64,000 nt of DNA, from contig NZ_JABFAP010000001.1 of assembly GCF_017168255.1 (NCBI RefSeq), positions 1,005,335-1,069,334 on the forward strand. Reading direction: 5' to 3'. Positions within the stretch are counted from its first letter, which is position 1. Every line of letters starts with the position of its first letter. This stretch comes from Agrococcus sp. KRD186. GTDB lineage: Bacteria > Actinomycetota > Actinomycetes > Actinomycetales > Microbacteriaceae. Below the pieces are notes generated by a model. The model ran no database searches. It was not told the origin of the DNA and worked only from the letters and a program-made list of their open reading frames with translations. Positions 27,764-35,007 of this stretch are shown here, piece by piece. The translations under genes and the position numbers were made by a program.

Positions 27764-27777
27764 TTGCGGGGTGCTCG

Positions 27778-27848
27778 AGGTGGAGACGGGATTCGAACCC
27801 GCGTACACGGCTTTGCAGGCCGTTGCCTCACCACTCGGCCACCCCACC
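27778..27848 (-). tRNA. tRNA-Cys (anticodon GCA)
   Basis: Acceptor GGTGGGG / CTCCACC with one G-T pair, anticodon stem ACGGC / GCCGT, loop CTGCAAA (GCA), T-loop GGTTCGAATCC. Discriminator is T, expected for tRNA-Cys. No encoded CCA. A single cysteine tRNA is usual. Confidence 0.95.
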
Positions 27849-27856
27849 AGGTGGTG

Positions 27857-27885
27857 TGAGATTGCTCTCCAATGAGATTGCTCTC
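27857..27885. repeat. 13-bp direct repeat between tRNA-Cys and tRNA-Gly
   Basis: TGAGATTGCTCTC occurs at 27857-27869 and 27873-27885, separated by 3 bases. It lies in the short spacer between two tRNA genes. Its role is unknown. Confidence 0.85.
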
Positions 27886-27886
27886 G

Positions 27887-27958
27887 AGCGGATGACGAGA
27901 TTCGAACTCGCGACCCTCACCTTGGCAAGGTGATGCGCTACCACTGCGCCACATCCGC
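27887..27958 (-). tRNA. tRNA-Gly (anticodon GCC)
   Basis: Acceptor GCGGATG / CATCCGC, D arm GGCGCAGTGGTAGCGC, anticodon stem TCACC / GGTGA, loop TTGCCAA (GCC), T arm with AGTTCGAATCT. Discriminator T, no CCA encoded. First gene of the minus tRNA cluster. Confidence 0.95.
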
Positions 27959-27984
27959 GGGGCTCATCACTGAGCACTTGGACG

Positions 27985-28013
27985 ACTATACCTACCGATC
28001 CTGTGCATGCCAA
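27985..28013 (-). promoter_or_regulatory. sigma-70 type promoter for the tRNA-Gly/Cys/Val cluster
   Basis: TTGGCA (28008-28013), a 17-nt spacer, TATAGT (27985-27990) on the minus strand. It is the best -35/-10 match in the window and is placed about 27 nt before the tRNA-Gly 5' end. Confidence 0.75.
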
Positions 28014-28104
28014 ATCGCCTGGCGACGTGTCGCAGATCCGCATCCGCCTTCACGAGGTGCTCACCGGATGTGGCAGACTTATGCGGTCCGCATCGCAGCG
28101 GCAC

Positions 28105-28177
28105 GGGCGATTGGCGCAGTTGGTAGCGCGCTTCCTTCACACGGAAGAGGTCGTGGGTTCGAGTCCCGCATCGCCCA
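28105..28177 (+). tRNA. tRNA-Val (anticodon CAC)
   Basis: Same acceptor GGGCGAT / ATCGCCC and D arm as tRNA-Val(GAC), anticodon stem CTTCC / GGAAG, loop TTCACAC (CAC), T-loop GGTTCGAGTCC. CC but no full CCA is encoded (CCG follows). It lies on the opposite strand from the GAC copy. Confidence 0.95.
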
Positions 28178-28182
28178 CCGAC

Positions 28183-28212
28183 AGGGGCCGGCATCGCGAG
28201 ATGCCGGCCCCT
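28183..28212 (+). terminator. terminator after tRNA-Val(CAC)
   Basis: AGGGGCCGGCATC / GATGCCGGCCCCT, a perfect 13-bp stem with a GCGA loop, 5 nt after the tRNA. It also lies just past the stop of the minus-strand Cys-rich gene, so it could end both transcripts. No long T-tract. Confidence 0.8.
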
Positions 28213-28228
28213 TCCGCGTGCTGCGCCG

Positions 28229-28585
28229 CTATGCGCGCTCGCACGCTTCGGCGCAGCGCTCGCAGGCCTCTGCGCACTCGCGGCAGTGATCGGCATCATG
28301 CTTCCGGCACTCGGCGGCGCACGATCGGCACACCGCCGCGCACGCGGCGAGCAGCGCGGCGACCGCGTCGCTCGAGAGCCCGCCGCGCTGCAGCACGCTC
28401 GCGGTCGTCTCGCACACCTCCGCGCAGCTCTCGCAGGATGCCGCGCAGTCGTCCATGCCCTCGCGCCGATCTGCCGCAGCGCACGCGCGGCATGCCTCCG
28501 CGCAGGATGTGAGCGCCGCGATGTACTCCGCGTGCCCGCGTCCGGATTCGCTCTCGCCCGACGCTTCCGTGTGACTCTCGTGCAT
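28229..28585 (-). CDS. cytosolic Cys-rich four-helix-bundle copper-storage-like protein (DUF326/Csp3 type)
   Basis: 118 residues with 16 cysteines at 28, 32, 35, 47, 51, 54, 58, 82, 86, 89, 93, 101, 104, 108, 111 and 115, in CxxxC/CxxC heptads over four predicted helices. This is the pattern of Csp copper-storage proteins, whose bundle core binds many Cu(I) ions through thiolates. There is no signal or TAT peptide, so it is the cytosolic Csp3-like type. The ATG has a strong GGGAGGA site. No copper exporter or CsoR-like gene is nearby, so the metal is inferred. Confidence 0.88.
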   Translation of the reverse strand: MHESHTEASGESESGRGHAEYIAALTSCAEACRACAAADRREGMDDCAASCESCAEVCETTASVLQRGGLSSDAVAALLAACAAVCRSCAAECRKHDADHCRECAEACERCAEACERA

Positions 28586-28681
28586 GATCGATCCTCCCTG
28601 CGAGCCGGTCAGCCCGCTCGCCGAGCACCGTACTCCGGGCGCGACTGCGACAACACCCCTGCGTCGACGGCTCGGACAGGC

Positions 28682-29149
28682 TCACGGCGTCGCGGCCGCA
28701 CGGCTCAGCGCGATCGCCGCCGCATCCTCGAGCAGCGCGATCGCCGGGTCGGGCAGTCCGCTCGCCTCCACCAGAGCGCGCCGGCCCCAGTAGCCGCCGA
28801 CCGCGCCCAGTAGCGCTCCGACGGCCGCGACCCCGGCACCACGCGCGGCGGCCCCGCGCCTGCCGGTGCCCGCGCCGAGTGCCGCACCGGCGAGTGCCGC
28901 GGAGCCGATGCGGCCGATCAGCGCCGGAGGTGAGAGCCGCGAGGGCGTCGCCGGCAGCTTGTCGCCCACCAACTCGCCCACCGCGAGTGCCGTCAGCGCC
29001 GCCTTGCCCCACGGGCTCTGCAGGAGCGGCCACGGCGGCGAGGCGCCGGGTGTGAGTGCGATCACCGCGATCGGCGTGAGGGAGCGCATGCCTCCGGCGA
29101 TGCCGAGTACGAGCGACCGGCGAGAGAGCGAGCGGTACGTGCGCGACAT
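28682..29149 (-). CDS. DUF4126-type small membrane protein
   Basis: 155 residues from the ATG at 29147-29149 (MSRTYRSLSRRSLVLG); a GAGGGTGA site precedes it. Hydrophobic and Ala/Gly-rich with three or four helices. GGMRSLTPIAVIAL near the N-terminus and a GELVGDKLPATPSRL loop are the conserved marks of DUF4126. Function unknown. It is divergent to the SDR gene. Confidence 0.8.
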   Translation of the reverse strand: MSRTYRSLSRRSLVLGIAGGMRSLTPIAVIALTPGASPPWPLLQSPWGKAALTALAVGELVGDKLPATPSRLSPPALIGRIGSAALAGAALGAGTGRRGAAARGAGVAAVGALLGAVGGYWGRRALVEASGLPDPAIALLEDAAAIALSRAAATP

Positions 29150-29193
29150 GCAGTCACCCTCGCACCGCACATGCGCTCGCGCCAGTGGCGGCA

Positions 29194-29199
29194 TACGGT
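29194..29199 (+). promoter_or_regulatory. leaderless promoter -10 for the SDR gene
   Basis: TACGGT, then 6 nt, then ATG at 29206. There is no clear ribosome site. Same spacing as thrS and the DUF3000 gene. Confidence 0.45.
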
Positions 29200-29205
29200 G
29201 GCGGC

Positions 29206-29883
29206 ATGGATCTACAGCTCACCGACCACATCGTCCTCGTCGTCGGCGGCACCGGCCTGATCGGAGCCGCCGTCGCCGAAGTCGCCCGCGCCGAAGGTGC
29301 CACCGTCGTGACCGCCGCGCGCGGCGAGGGCGCCGACCTGCGGCTGGACGGCGCCGACGACGCCTCTGTCGAGCGCGGCATCGCCCGCGTGCTCGAGCAG
29401 CACGGCCGCATCGACGGCCTCGTGATCGCCGCCGCTCCCCCGGCGCAGACCCTCGACCCCGCGCGAGCGAGCGACCCGGCGCAGGTTGCGCAGGCCGTCG
29501 ACGACAAGGCGATGACCTTCCTGCGCATCGCCAATGCCGTCAACCCCCACATGCGCGAGGCCGGCTCCGGCCGCATCGTGGGGCTGAGCGGCCAGAACGC
29601 CCTCATGACCGGCAACATCACCGGCGCCGTGCGCAACGCGGCGCTCATCATCGCAGCGGAGAGCCTCGCCGATGAGCTCGCCGGCACCGGGGTCAATGTC
29701 AACGTCGTCAACCCCGGCCCGGTCACCGCATCCGCCACCGGTGACGTCGCGCCCGGCAAGCCCGGCGAATCGACACCCCAGCAGGTGGCCGACCTCGTCG
29801 TCATGCTGCTCTCCCCCAGGCTGGCGGTCTCGAGCGAGTCGATCGCCAGCGGCCACCGCTTCCGGGGCGCGGTCGCGCTCTGA
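29206..29883 (+). CDS. SDR-family protein lacking the catalytic Tyr/Lys
   Basis: 225 residues, Rossmann fold with GGTGLIG (14-20) for the nucleotide. The catalytic serine position is present (S128 in VGLSGQNAL), but where YxxxK should stand the protein has G140 and N144 (GAVRNAAL), and the NNAG motif is replaced by IAAAPP. The fold and C-terminal NPGPVTASA are kept. So it is either a non-catalytic NAD(P)-binding protein or a divergent reductase. Convergent with amtB across a shared hairpin. Confidence 0.85.
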   Translation: MDLQLTDHIVLVVGGTGLIGAAVAEVARAEGATVVTAARGEGADLRLDGADDASVERGIARVLEQHGRIDGLVIAAAPPAQTLDPARASDPAQVAQAVDDKAMTFLRIANAVNPHMREAGSGRIVGLSGQNALMTGNITGAVRNAALIIAAESLADELAGTGVNVNVVNPGPVTASATGDVAPGKPGESTPQQVADLVVMLLSPRLAVSSESIASGHRFRGAVAL

Positions 29884-29888
29884 GCATG

Positions 29889-29920
29889 CGAAGAGGGCCG
29901 GTGCTCACCGGCCCTCTTCG
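29889..29920. terminator. bidirectional terminator between SDR gene and amtB
   Basis: CGAAGAGGGCCGGT / ACCGGCCCTCTTCG, a perfect 14-bp stem with a GCTC loop, between convergent genes. Confidence 0.85.
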
Positions 29921-29943
29921 TCGACTCGTGTCAGTCTCGCGAC

Positions 29944-31170
29944 TCAGACCCGCTCGAGCTCGTACTCGTACGCGTCCTCGCCGTGCACGACCCGGTCGAC
30001 GCCGGCCAGCTCGTCCTCGCTCGTGACGCGGAAGCCGATCGTCTTCTCGATCGCGAAGCCGATCACGAACGCCGCGACGAAGGCGTAGATCATGACGCCC
30101 ACGGATGCGATGAGCTGCACGAGCAGCTGGCCGATGCCGCCGCCGAGGAACAGCCCCGTGTCGTTCGCGAAGAAGCCCAGATAGATGGTGCCGAGCATGC
30201 CGCCGACCAGGTGGATGCCGACCACGTCGAGCGAATCGTCGAAGCCCAGCCGCCACTTCAGCTCGATCGCCAGCGCGCACAGCGCGCCGGAGAGCGCGCC
30301 CAGCAGCAGCGCCCAGCCAGGGGTCAGGTTCGCGCAGGCGGGCGTGATCGCCACGAGGCCCGCGACAGCACCGGAGGCAGCGCCCACCGAGGTGGGCTTG
30401 CCGTCCTTGAGCTTCTCCACCAGCAGCCAGGCGCAGATCGCCGCAGCAGTCGCGCCGACGGTGTTGAGCGTGATGAGCCCGGCGCCCTCGAGCCCGTTCA
30501 GCCACTCCGCACCCACGTTGAACCCGAACCATCCGAACCACAGGATGCTCGCGCCCAGGATCACGAACGGCACGTTGTGGGGCTTGTGCGCGCCCTTGGT
30601 GAAGTCGAGCCGCTTGCCCAGCACGATGGTCAGCGCCAGCGCGGCAGCCCCGGCGTTGATGTGCACCGCGGTGCCGCCCGCGTAGTCGATGACCGCCGGC
30701 AGGCCCAGCAGCTCGCCGAGCGAGTAGGCCCAGCCGCCGCCCCAGACCCACGCCGCTATGGGGAAGTAGCCGAGCGTGGCGAAGGCGCCCGCGAAGAGCA
30801 TCCAGGCACCGAACTTCGCCCGGTCGGCGATCGCGCCGGAGATGAGCGCGATCGTGATGATGGCGAAGGTCGAGCCGTACGCGACGCCGATGAAGTCGGT
30901 ATTGGCGCTCTCGCCGGCGGCCATGGCGGCGAGCCCGAAGTCGCTGAACGGGTTGCCCGAGAAGTCGAGCGGCGAGTCGACCGCCGACATGTTGTAGCCG
31001 TAGAGGATCCACAGCGTGCCGACCAGACCGATCGCGCCGAACGACATCATCATCATGCTGATCACGCTCTTGGCGCGCACGAGCCCGCCGTAGAAGAACG
31101 CGAGTCCTGGCGTCATGAACAGCACGAGCGCTGTCGCCACGATGCCGAAGGCCATGCTGCCTGCATCCAT
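29944..31170 (-). CDS. amtB: ammonium transporter AmtB
   Basis: Eleven-helix ammonium channel. 408 residues. The twin pore histidines are H170 (GGTAVHINAG) and H320 (VVGIHLVGG); F-gate and W residues (ILWFGWFGFNVGAE) are typical, and the signature DFxGxxxVHxxxG-like segment is DYAGGTAVHINAG. The short acidic cytosolic tail is after helix 11. ATG with an AAGGAG site. No glnK or glnD follows; a terminator does, so the gene is alone. An almost perfect GlnR box lies upstream. Confidence 0.97.
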   Translation of the reverse strand: MDAGSMAFGIVATALVLFMTPGLAFFYGGLVRAKSVISMMMMSFGAIGLVGTLWILYGYNMSAVDSPLDFSGNPFSDFGLAAMAAGESANTDFIGVAYGSTFAIITIALISGAIADRAKFGAWMLFAGAFATLGYFPIAAWVWGGGWAYSLGELLGLPAVIDYAGGTAVHINAGAAALALTIVLGKRLDFTKGAHKPHNVPFVILGASILWFGWFGFNVGAEWLNGLEGAGLITLNTVGATAAAICAWLLVEKLKDGKPTSVGAASGAVAGLVAITPACANLTPGWALLLGALSGALCALAIELKWRLGFDDSLDVVGIHLVGGMLGTIYLGFFANDTGLFLGGGIGQLLVQLIASVGVMIYAFVAAFVIGFAIEKTIGFRVTSEDELAGVDRVVHGEDAYEYELERV

Positions 31171-31225
31171 TGGGAGCTCCTTGAGTGGGTGATTCGACGG
31201 GACAGCACGAGCATCCTCCCGGCGC

Positions 31226-31264
31226 GTTTCCGTGCCGGTGCTGCTCGCGTTTCCGGTCGGTTAC
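31226..31264 (-). promoter_or_regulatory. predicted GlnR operator upstream of amtB
   Basis: GTTTC-N6-GTTAC at 31249-31264 (plus strand), which on the minus strand is GTAAC-N6-GAAAC, an exact match to the actinobacterial GlnR box GTnAC-N6-GAAAC. A second, weaker copy (GTTTC-N6-GGTGC) is at 31226-31241. Repeat spacing is 23 bp, about two helical turns. It is 56-94 nt before the amtB ATG. Confidence 0.7.
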
Positions 31265-31339
31265 GGATGCGGCTGCCGTGTTTCGGGCAGGTTGCGCGGC
31301 GGTCTCGGCGGCATGAGCGGAAATGGGAGGATGGATGCC

Positions 31340-32548
31340 ATGAACCTGTCGTGGATCCGGAACCCGCAAGTTTCAGCGATGCTCCTGCTGGGCGCCGCGA
31401 TCATCGGCCTCGTCATCGCGAACACCGGCCTCGGACCCGGGCTCGATGCGATCAAGCAAGCGCGCCTGCCCTTCACGATCTTCGGCCTCGACCTCTCGTC
31501 CGCGCAATGGGTGACCGATGGCCTGCTCGTGGTGTTCTTCTTCGTGGTCGCGATCGAGCTTCGGTACGAGTTCACGCAGGGCGATCTAAACTCGGTCTCG
31601 AAGGCCGCTGTGCCCACGATCGCGGCCATGGGCGGCGTGGCGCTGCCCGCGATCATCTACTTCAACGTCGCCGGCGCCGACGGCGCGCTGGGCTGGCCGA
31701 TCCCGACGGCCACCGACATCGCCTTCGCCCTCGGGGTGCTCGCGCTGTTCGGCCGACGGCTGCCGACCAACGTGCGGGCGCTGCTGCTGGCGCTCGCGGT
31801 GATCGACGACCTGGTCGGCATCTTCTTCATCGCGGTGTTCTTCACCGAGACGCTCTCGCTGCCGCACCTGCTGCTCGGCGTGGTCGGTGTCGTCGCCTTC
31901 TGGCTGCTGGGCCGCATGTACCGCAGCCGGCGCGGCAGCTGGCCGCTGCGCATCGCGCTGCTGGCGGTGGCCCTGATCACCTGGTGGCTGGTGGCGATGA
32001 GCGGCATCCACGCGACGATCGCGGGCGTGCTGCTGGGCCTGGTCCTCGCTCCCGCTCCCGCCGAGTCGGCCCGCGAGAAGCTCGAGCCGTTCTCGAACGG
32101 CATCGTGCTGCCGGTGTTCGCCTTCACCGCCGCCTCGGTCGCCATTCCGCAGGTGCCGCTGAGCGAGCTCAGCCCGGTGTTCTGGGCGATCGTCATCGCG
32201 CTGCCGGTCGGCAAGCTCTTCGGCGTCACCATCGCCGGCCTGATCGGCCAGGCAGCGCTGCGGGTGCCGAAGCTCGAGCGCGTCAAGCTTTCAGAGCTGA
32301 TCGGCATCGGCCTGCTCGCGGGCATCGGGTTCACGGTTGCGCTGCTCATGAACGAGCTCGCGCACCGCACCGCCGAGGAGCTCATCGTCGAGGGCACGCT
32401 CGGCGTGCTCGCCGGATCGCTCATCTCCGCGGTGCTCGGCGCGGTCTACATCGCACTGCTCAGCCGCCGCTACCCGCCGGTCGACACGACGGAGGTCACG
32501 ACCAGGGACGCAGAGGAGTACCTGCGCCGCACCGACTCGGAAGGCTGA
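31340..32548 (+). CDS. nhaA: Na+/H+ antiporter NhaA
   Basis: Exchanges sodium for protons across the membrane. 402 residues, twelve helices, with TATDIAFALG (D126) and the ion-binding pair in AVIDDLVGIF (D156-D157), equivalent to the E. coli D133, D163 and D164. I chose the ATG at 31340, nine nt from a GGGAGG site; the ATG at 31331 is too close to it. Divergent to amtB. Confidence 0.95.
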   Translation: MNLSWIRNPQVSAMLLLGAAIIGLVIANTGLGPGLDAIKQARLPFTIFGLDLSSAQWVTDGLLVVFFFVVAIELRYEFTQGDLNSVSKAAVPTIAAMGGVALPAIIYFNVAGADGALGWPIPTATDIAFALGVLALFGRRLPTNVRALLLALAVIDDLVGIFFIAVFFTETLSLPHLLLGVVGVVAFWLLGRMYRSRRGSWPLRIALLAVALITWWLVAMSGIHATIAGVLLGLVLAPAPAESAREKLEPFSNGIVLPVFAFTAASVAIPQVPLSELSPVFWAIVIALPVGKLFGVTIAGLIGQAALRVPKLERVKLSELIGIGLLAGIGFTVALLMNELAHRTAEELIVEGTLGVLAGSLISAVLGAVYIALLSRRYPPVDTTEVTTRDAEEYLRRTDSEG

Positions 32549-32563
32549 GTCAGCGCCGCGCCC

Positions 32564-33574
32564 TCAGCTCCACCGCTCGTTCGCGAGCGCCACCAGGCGC
32601 GAGATCGCGCGCAGGTACTTCTTGCGGTACCCACCGCCGAGCATCTCCTCGCTGAAGACCGACGACAGCGTCGTGCCGCTCGCGCGGATGGCGACCTGCG
32701 CGTCGTAGAGGCGGTCGACCAGCGCCACGAAGCGCAGCGCGTCGTTCTGGTCGTGCAGCACACGCACCTCACGCAGGCCGAGCGCGTCCACATCGCGCAC
32801 GAGCCCCACGTAGCGGGAGGGGTGCACGTGCGCCAGATGGGCCACCAGCGCGTCGAAGTCGTCCAGCGCCACGGTTCCCTCGAACCCGGCCAGTGCCGGC
32901 TCGAGCTCGTCGGGCTCGACCGTGGGTGCGCTGCCGCTGATGTCGCGCTGGCGGTAGTCGTCGCCGTCGATCCGCATGATCTGGAACCGGTCGGCGATCG
33001 CCTGGATCTCGCGCAGGAAGTCGCTGGCGGCGAAGCGCCCCTCGCCGAGTGCGTTCGGCGGCGTGTTGCTGGTCGCCGCGAGCTTCGTGCCGCTCGCCAC
33101 CAGCTCGCCCAGCAGGCGCGTCATCACCATCGTGTCGCCCGGGTCGTCGAGCTCGAACTCGTCGATGCAGATGATGCTCGAGCCCTGCAGCTGCCGCACG
33201 GTCTCGGCGTAGCCGAGCGCGCCGACGAGCGCCGTGTACTCGATGAACGTGCCGAAGCGCTTCGGCCCCGGCATCGCCTTCCAGAGCGCCGCGAGCAGGT
33301 GCGTCTTGCCCACGCCGAAGCCGCCGTCCAGGTAGATCCCGGGCTTGACCTCCGGCGCCTTCTTCTTGAACAGCCCACCGCGCCTGGGCGAGGTCCACGC
33401 CGTCACCAGCTCCCGCATCCGCTCCAGCGCTTCGGTCTGCGACGGATGCGCTGGGTCGGGCCGGTAGGACTCGAACGTCGCGCCGTCGAACTGCGGCGGC
33501 GGCGCGAGGCTCGCCACGATCTGCTCGGCGCTCACCTCTGGGCTGCGCTCGACGAGCGAGATCGGTGCTGGCAT
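32564..33574 (-). CDS. zapE: AFG1/ZapE-family ATPase
   Basis: P-loop ATPase of the cell-division/quality-control ZapE (AFG1) family. 336 residues: Walker [10 protein letters not shown], Walker [10 protein letters not shown], and a sensor region with [16 protein letters not shown]. The family acts on membranes or septal proteins; its target here is unknown. ATG start gives [15 protein letters not shown]. Convergent with nhaA (15 nt apart). Confidence 0.93.
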   Translation of the reverse strand: MPAPISLVERSPEVSAEQIVASLAPPPQFDGATFESYRPDPAHPSQTEALERMRELVTAWTSPRRGGLFKKKAPEVKPGIYLDGGFGVGKTHLLAALWKAMPGPKRFGTFIEYTALVGALGYAETVRQLQGSSIICIDEFELDDPGDTMVMTRLLGELVASGTKLAATSNTPPNALGEGRFAASDFLREIQAIADRFQIMRIDGDDYRQRDISGSAPTVEPDELEPALAGFEGTVALDDFDALVAHLAHVHPSRYVGLVRDVDALGLREVRVLHDQNDALRFVALVDRLYDAQVAIRASGTTLSSVFSEEMLGGGYRKKYLRAISRLVALANERWS

Positions 33575-33694
33575 GCGGACTCCTTGGCGGGCGCGGCGGC
33601 GCCCATGGAAGATTCGGTGGGAGGATGGCGTTTGCCTGATCAGAGCCTACTTGAGGCTGCATCTCACCCCGCTGCCGCAGCAGAAGGAGCCCCC

Positions 33695-34585
33695 GTGCCC
33701 GAGTCCGAAGCACGCATCAACGCCTACGCCGCACCCGAGCGCGTGGTCACCACCGAGTGGGTCGCCGCGCACCTCGACGACCCGAGCATCGTGATCGTGG
33801 AGTCGGACGAGGATGTGCTGCTGTACGAGGTCGGGCACATCCCCGGCGCCGTGAAGATCGACTGGCACGTCGACCTCAACGACCCGGTGCAGCGCGACTA
33901 CGTCTCCCCGGATGCCTTCGCCGAGCTGCTCGGCAGGCACGGCATCGGCCGTGACACCACCGTCGTCTTCTACGGCGACAAGGCGAACTGGTGGGCGACC
34001 TACGCGCTGTGGGTGTTCGCCCTCTACGGCCACGACAACACCCGCATCATGGACGGCGGCCGCGACCTGTGGATCGCGGAGGGCCGCGAGCTCACCCGCG
34101 AGCCTACCCGCCGCGCCGCCGTCGACTACCCGGTCGTCGAGCGCGACGACCGGACGCTCCGCGCATTCCGCGACGACGTGCTCGCGCACTTCGGCAAGCC
34201 GCTCGTGGACGTCCGCAGCCCCGAGGAGTACTCCGGCCTGCGCACCACCGCCCCGGCCTACCCGGAGGAGGGCGCGCTGCGCGCCGGCCACATCCCCACC
34301 GCGGCGAGCGTGCCCTGGGGCAAGGCGGCCAATGAGGATGGCACCTTCCGCTCGCGGGAGGAGCTCGAGGCGATCTACCTCGACGGCGCCGGGTTGCGCG
34401 ATGCCGACGACGTGATCGCCTACTGCCGCATCGGCGAGCGCTCCAGCCACACCTGGTTCGTGCTCACGCACCTGCTCGGGCTGCCCAACGTGCGCAACTA
34501 CGACGGCTCCTGGACGGAGTGGGGCTCGCTGGTCGGCGTGCCGATCACGACGGGCGAGCAGCCGGGAGAGGCACCCCGCCGATGA
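33695..34585 (+). CDS. thiosulfate sulfurtransferase (rhodanese)
   Basis: Moves sulfane sulfur from thiosulfate-like donors. 296 residues with two rhodanese domains: an inactive N-terminal one ([13 protein letters not shown]) and a catalytic C-terminal one with C244 in [13 protein letters not shown], the CRxGERS loop of actinobacterial CysA-type enzymes. GTG start, AAGGAG site 5 nt upstream. It overlaps sufE by 4 nt (ATGA), suggesting linked sulfur transfer. Confidence 0.94.
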   Translation: MPESEARINAYAAPERVVTTEWVAAHLDDPSIVIVESDEDVLLYEVGHIPGAVKIDWHVDLNDPVQRDYVSPDAFAELLGRHGIGRDTTVVFYGDKANWWATYALWVFALYGHDNTRIMDGGRDLWIAEGRELTREPTRRAAVDYPVVERDDRTLRAFRDDVLAHFGKPLVDVRSPEEYSGLRTTAPAYPEEGALRAGHIPTAASVPWGKAANEDGTFRSREELEAIYLDGAGLRDADDVIAYCRIGERSSHTWFVLTHLLGLPNVRNYDGSWTEWGSLVGVPITTGEQPGEAPRR

Positions 34586-35007
34586 CGCTCACCGCCGCCC
34601 TGCAGCAGACGGTCGACGACTTCCACGCGATGGAGGAGCAGGACCGCCTGCAGCTGCTGCTGGAGTTCGCCGACGAGCTGCCCGCGCTGCCCGAGCGCTA
34701 CGCCGAGCATCCCGACCTGCTGGAGCGGGTCGCCGAGTGCCAGTCGCCCGTCTTCCTCTTCGTCGAGGTGGACGAGCGGGTGCACGTGCACGCGACCGCG
34801 CCGGAGGAGGCGCCGACCACGCGCGGCTTCGCCTCCATCCTGGCGCAGGGGCTAGAGGGCGCGAGCGTCGACGAGGCCCTCGCCGTGCCGAGCGACTTCC
34901 CGCGCCAGCTGGGCCTCGACCGCGTGGTCTCGCCGCTGCGGCTGCGCGGCATGGCCGGCATGCTGGGCCGCATCCAGCGGCAGATCCGCGAGCGCGCTGG
35001 CGCCTAG
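34582..35007 (+). CDS. sufE: SufE-like sulfur acceptor protein
   Basis: 141 residues, SufE fold; the acceptor cysteine is C53 in [10 protein letters not shown]. SufE normally accepts persulfide from SufS, but here it is coupled to a rhodanese rather than to a desulfurase, a pairing seen in other actinobacteria. Its TAG stop shares a CTAG with the stop of the opposite hydrolase gene. Confidence 0.93.
   Translation: MTLTAALQQTVDDFHAMEEQDRLQLLLEFADELPALPERYAEHPDLLERVAECQSPVFLFVEVDERVHVHATAPEEAPTTRGFASILAQGLEGASVDEALAVPSDFPRQLGLDRVVSPLRLRGMAGMLGRIQRQIRERAGA

Noticed and set aside
27018-28585. Genomic island at the tRNA cluster
   Set aside because: No integrase, direct att repeat, transposase or clear base-composition change, although the hypothetical gene at 27018 is unplaced.
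31226-31241. Second full GlnR box
   Set aside because: Only one half (GTTTC) is intact and the other matches three of five positions; kept as a weak half-site only.
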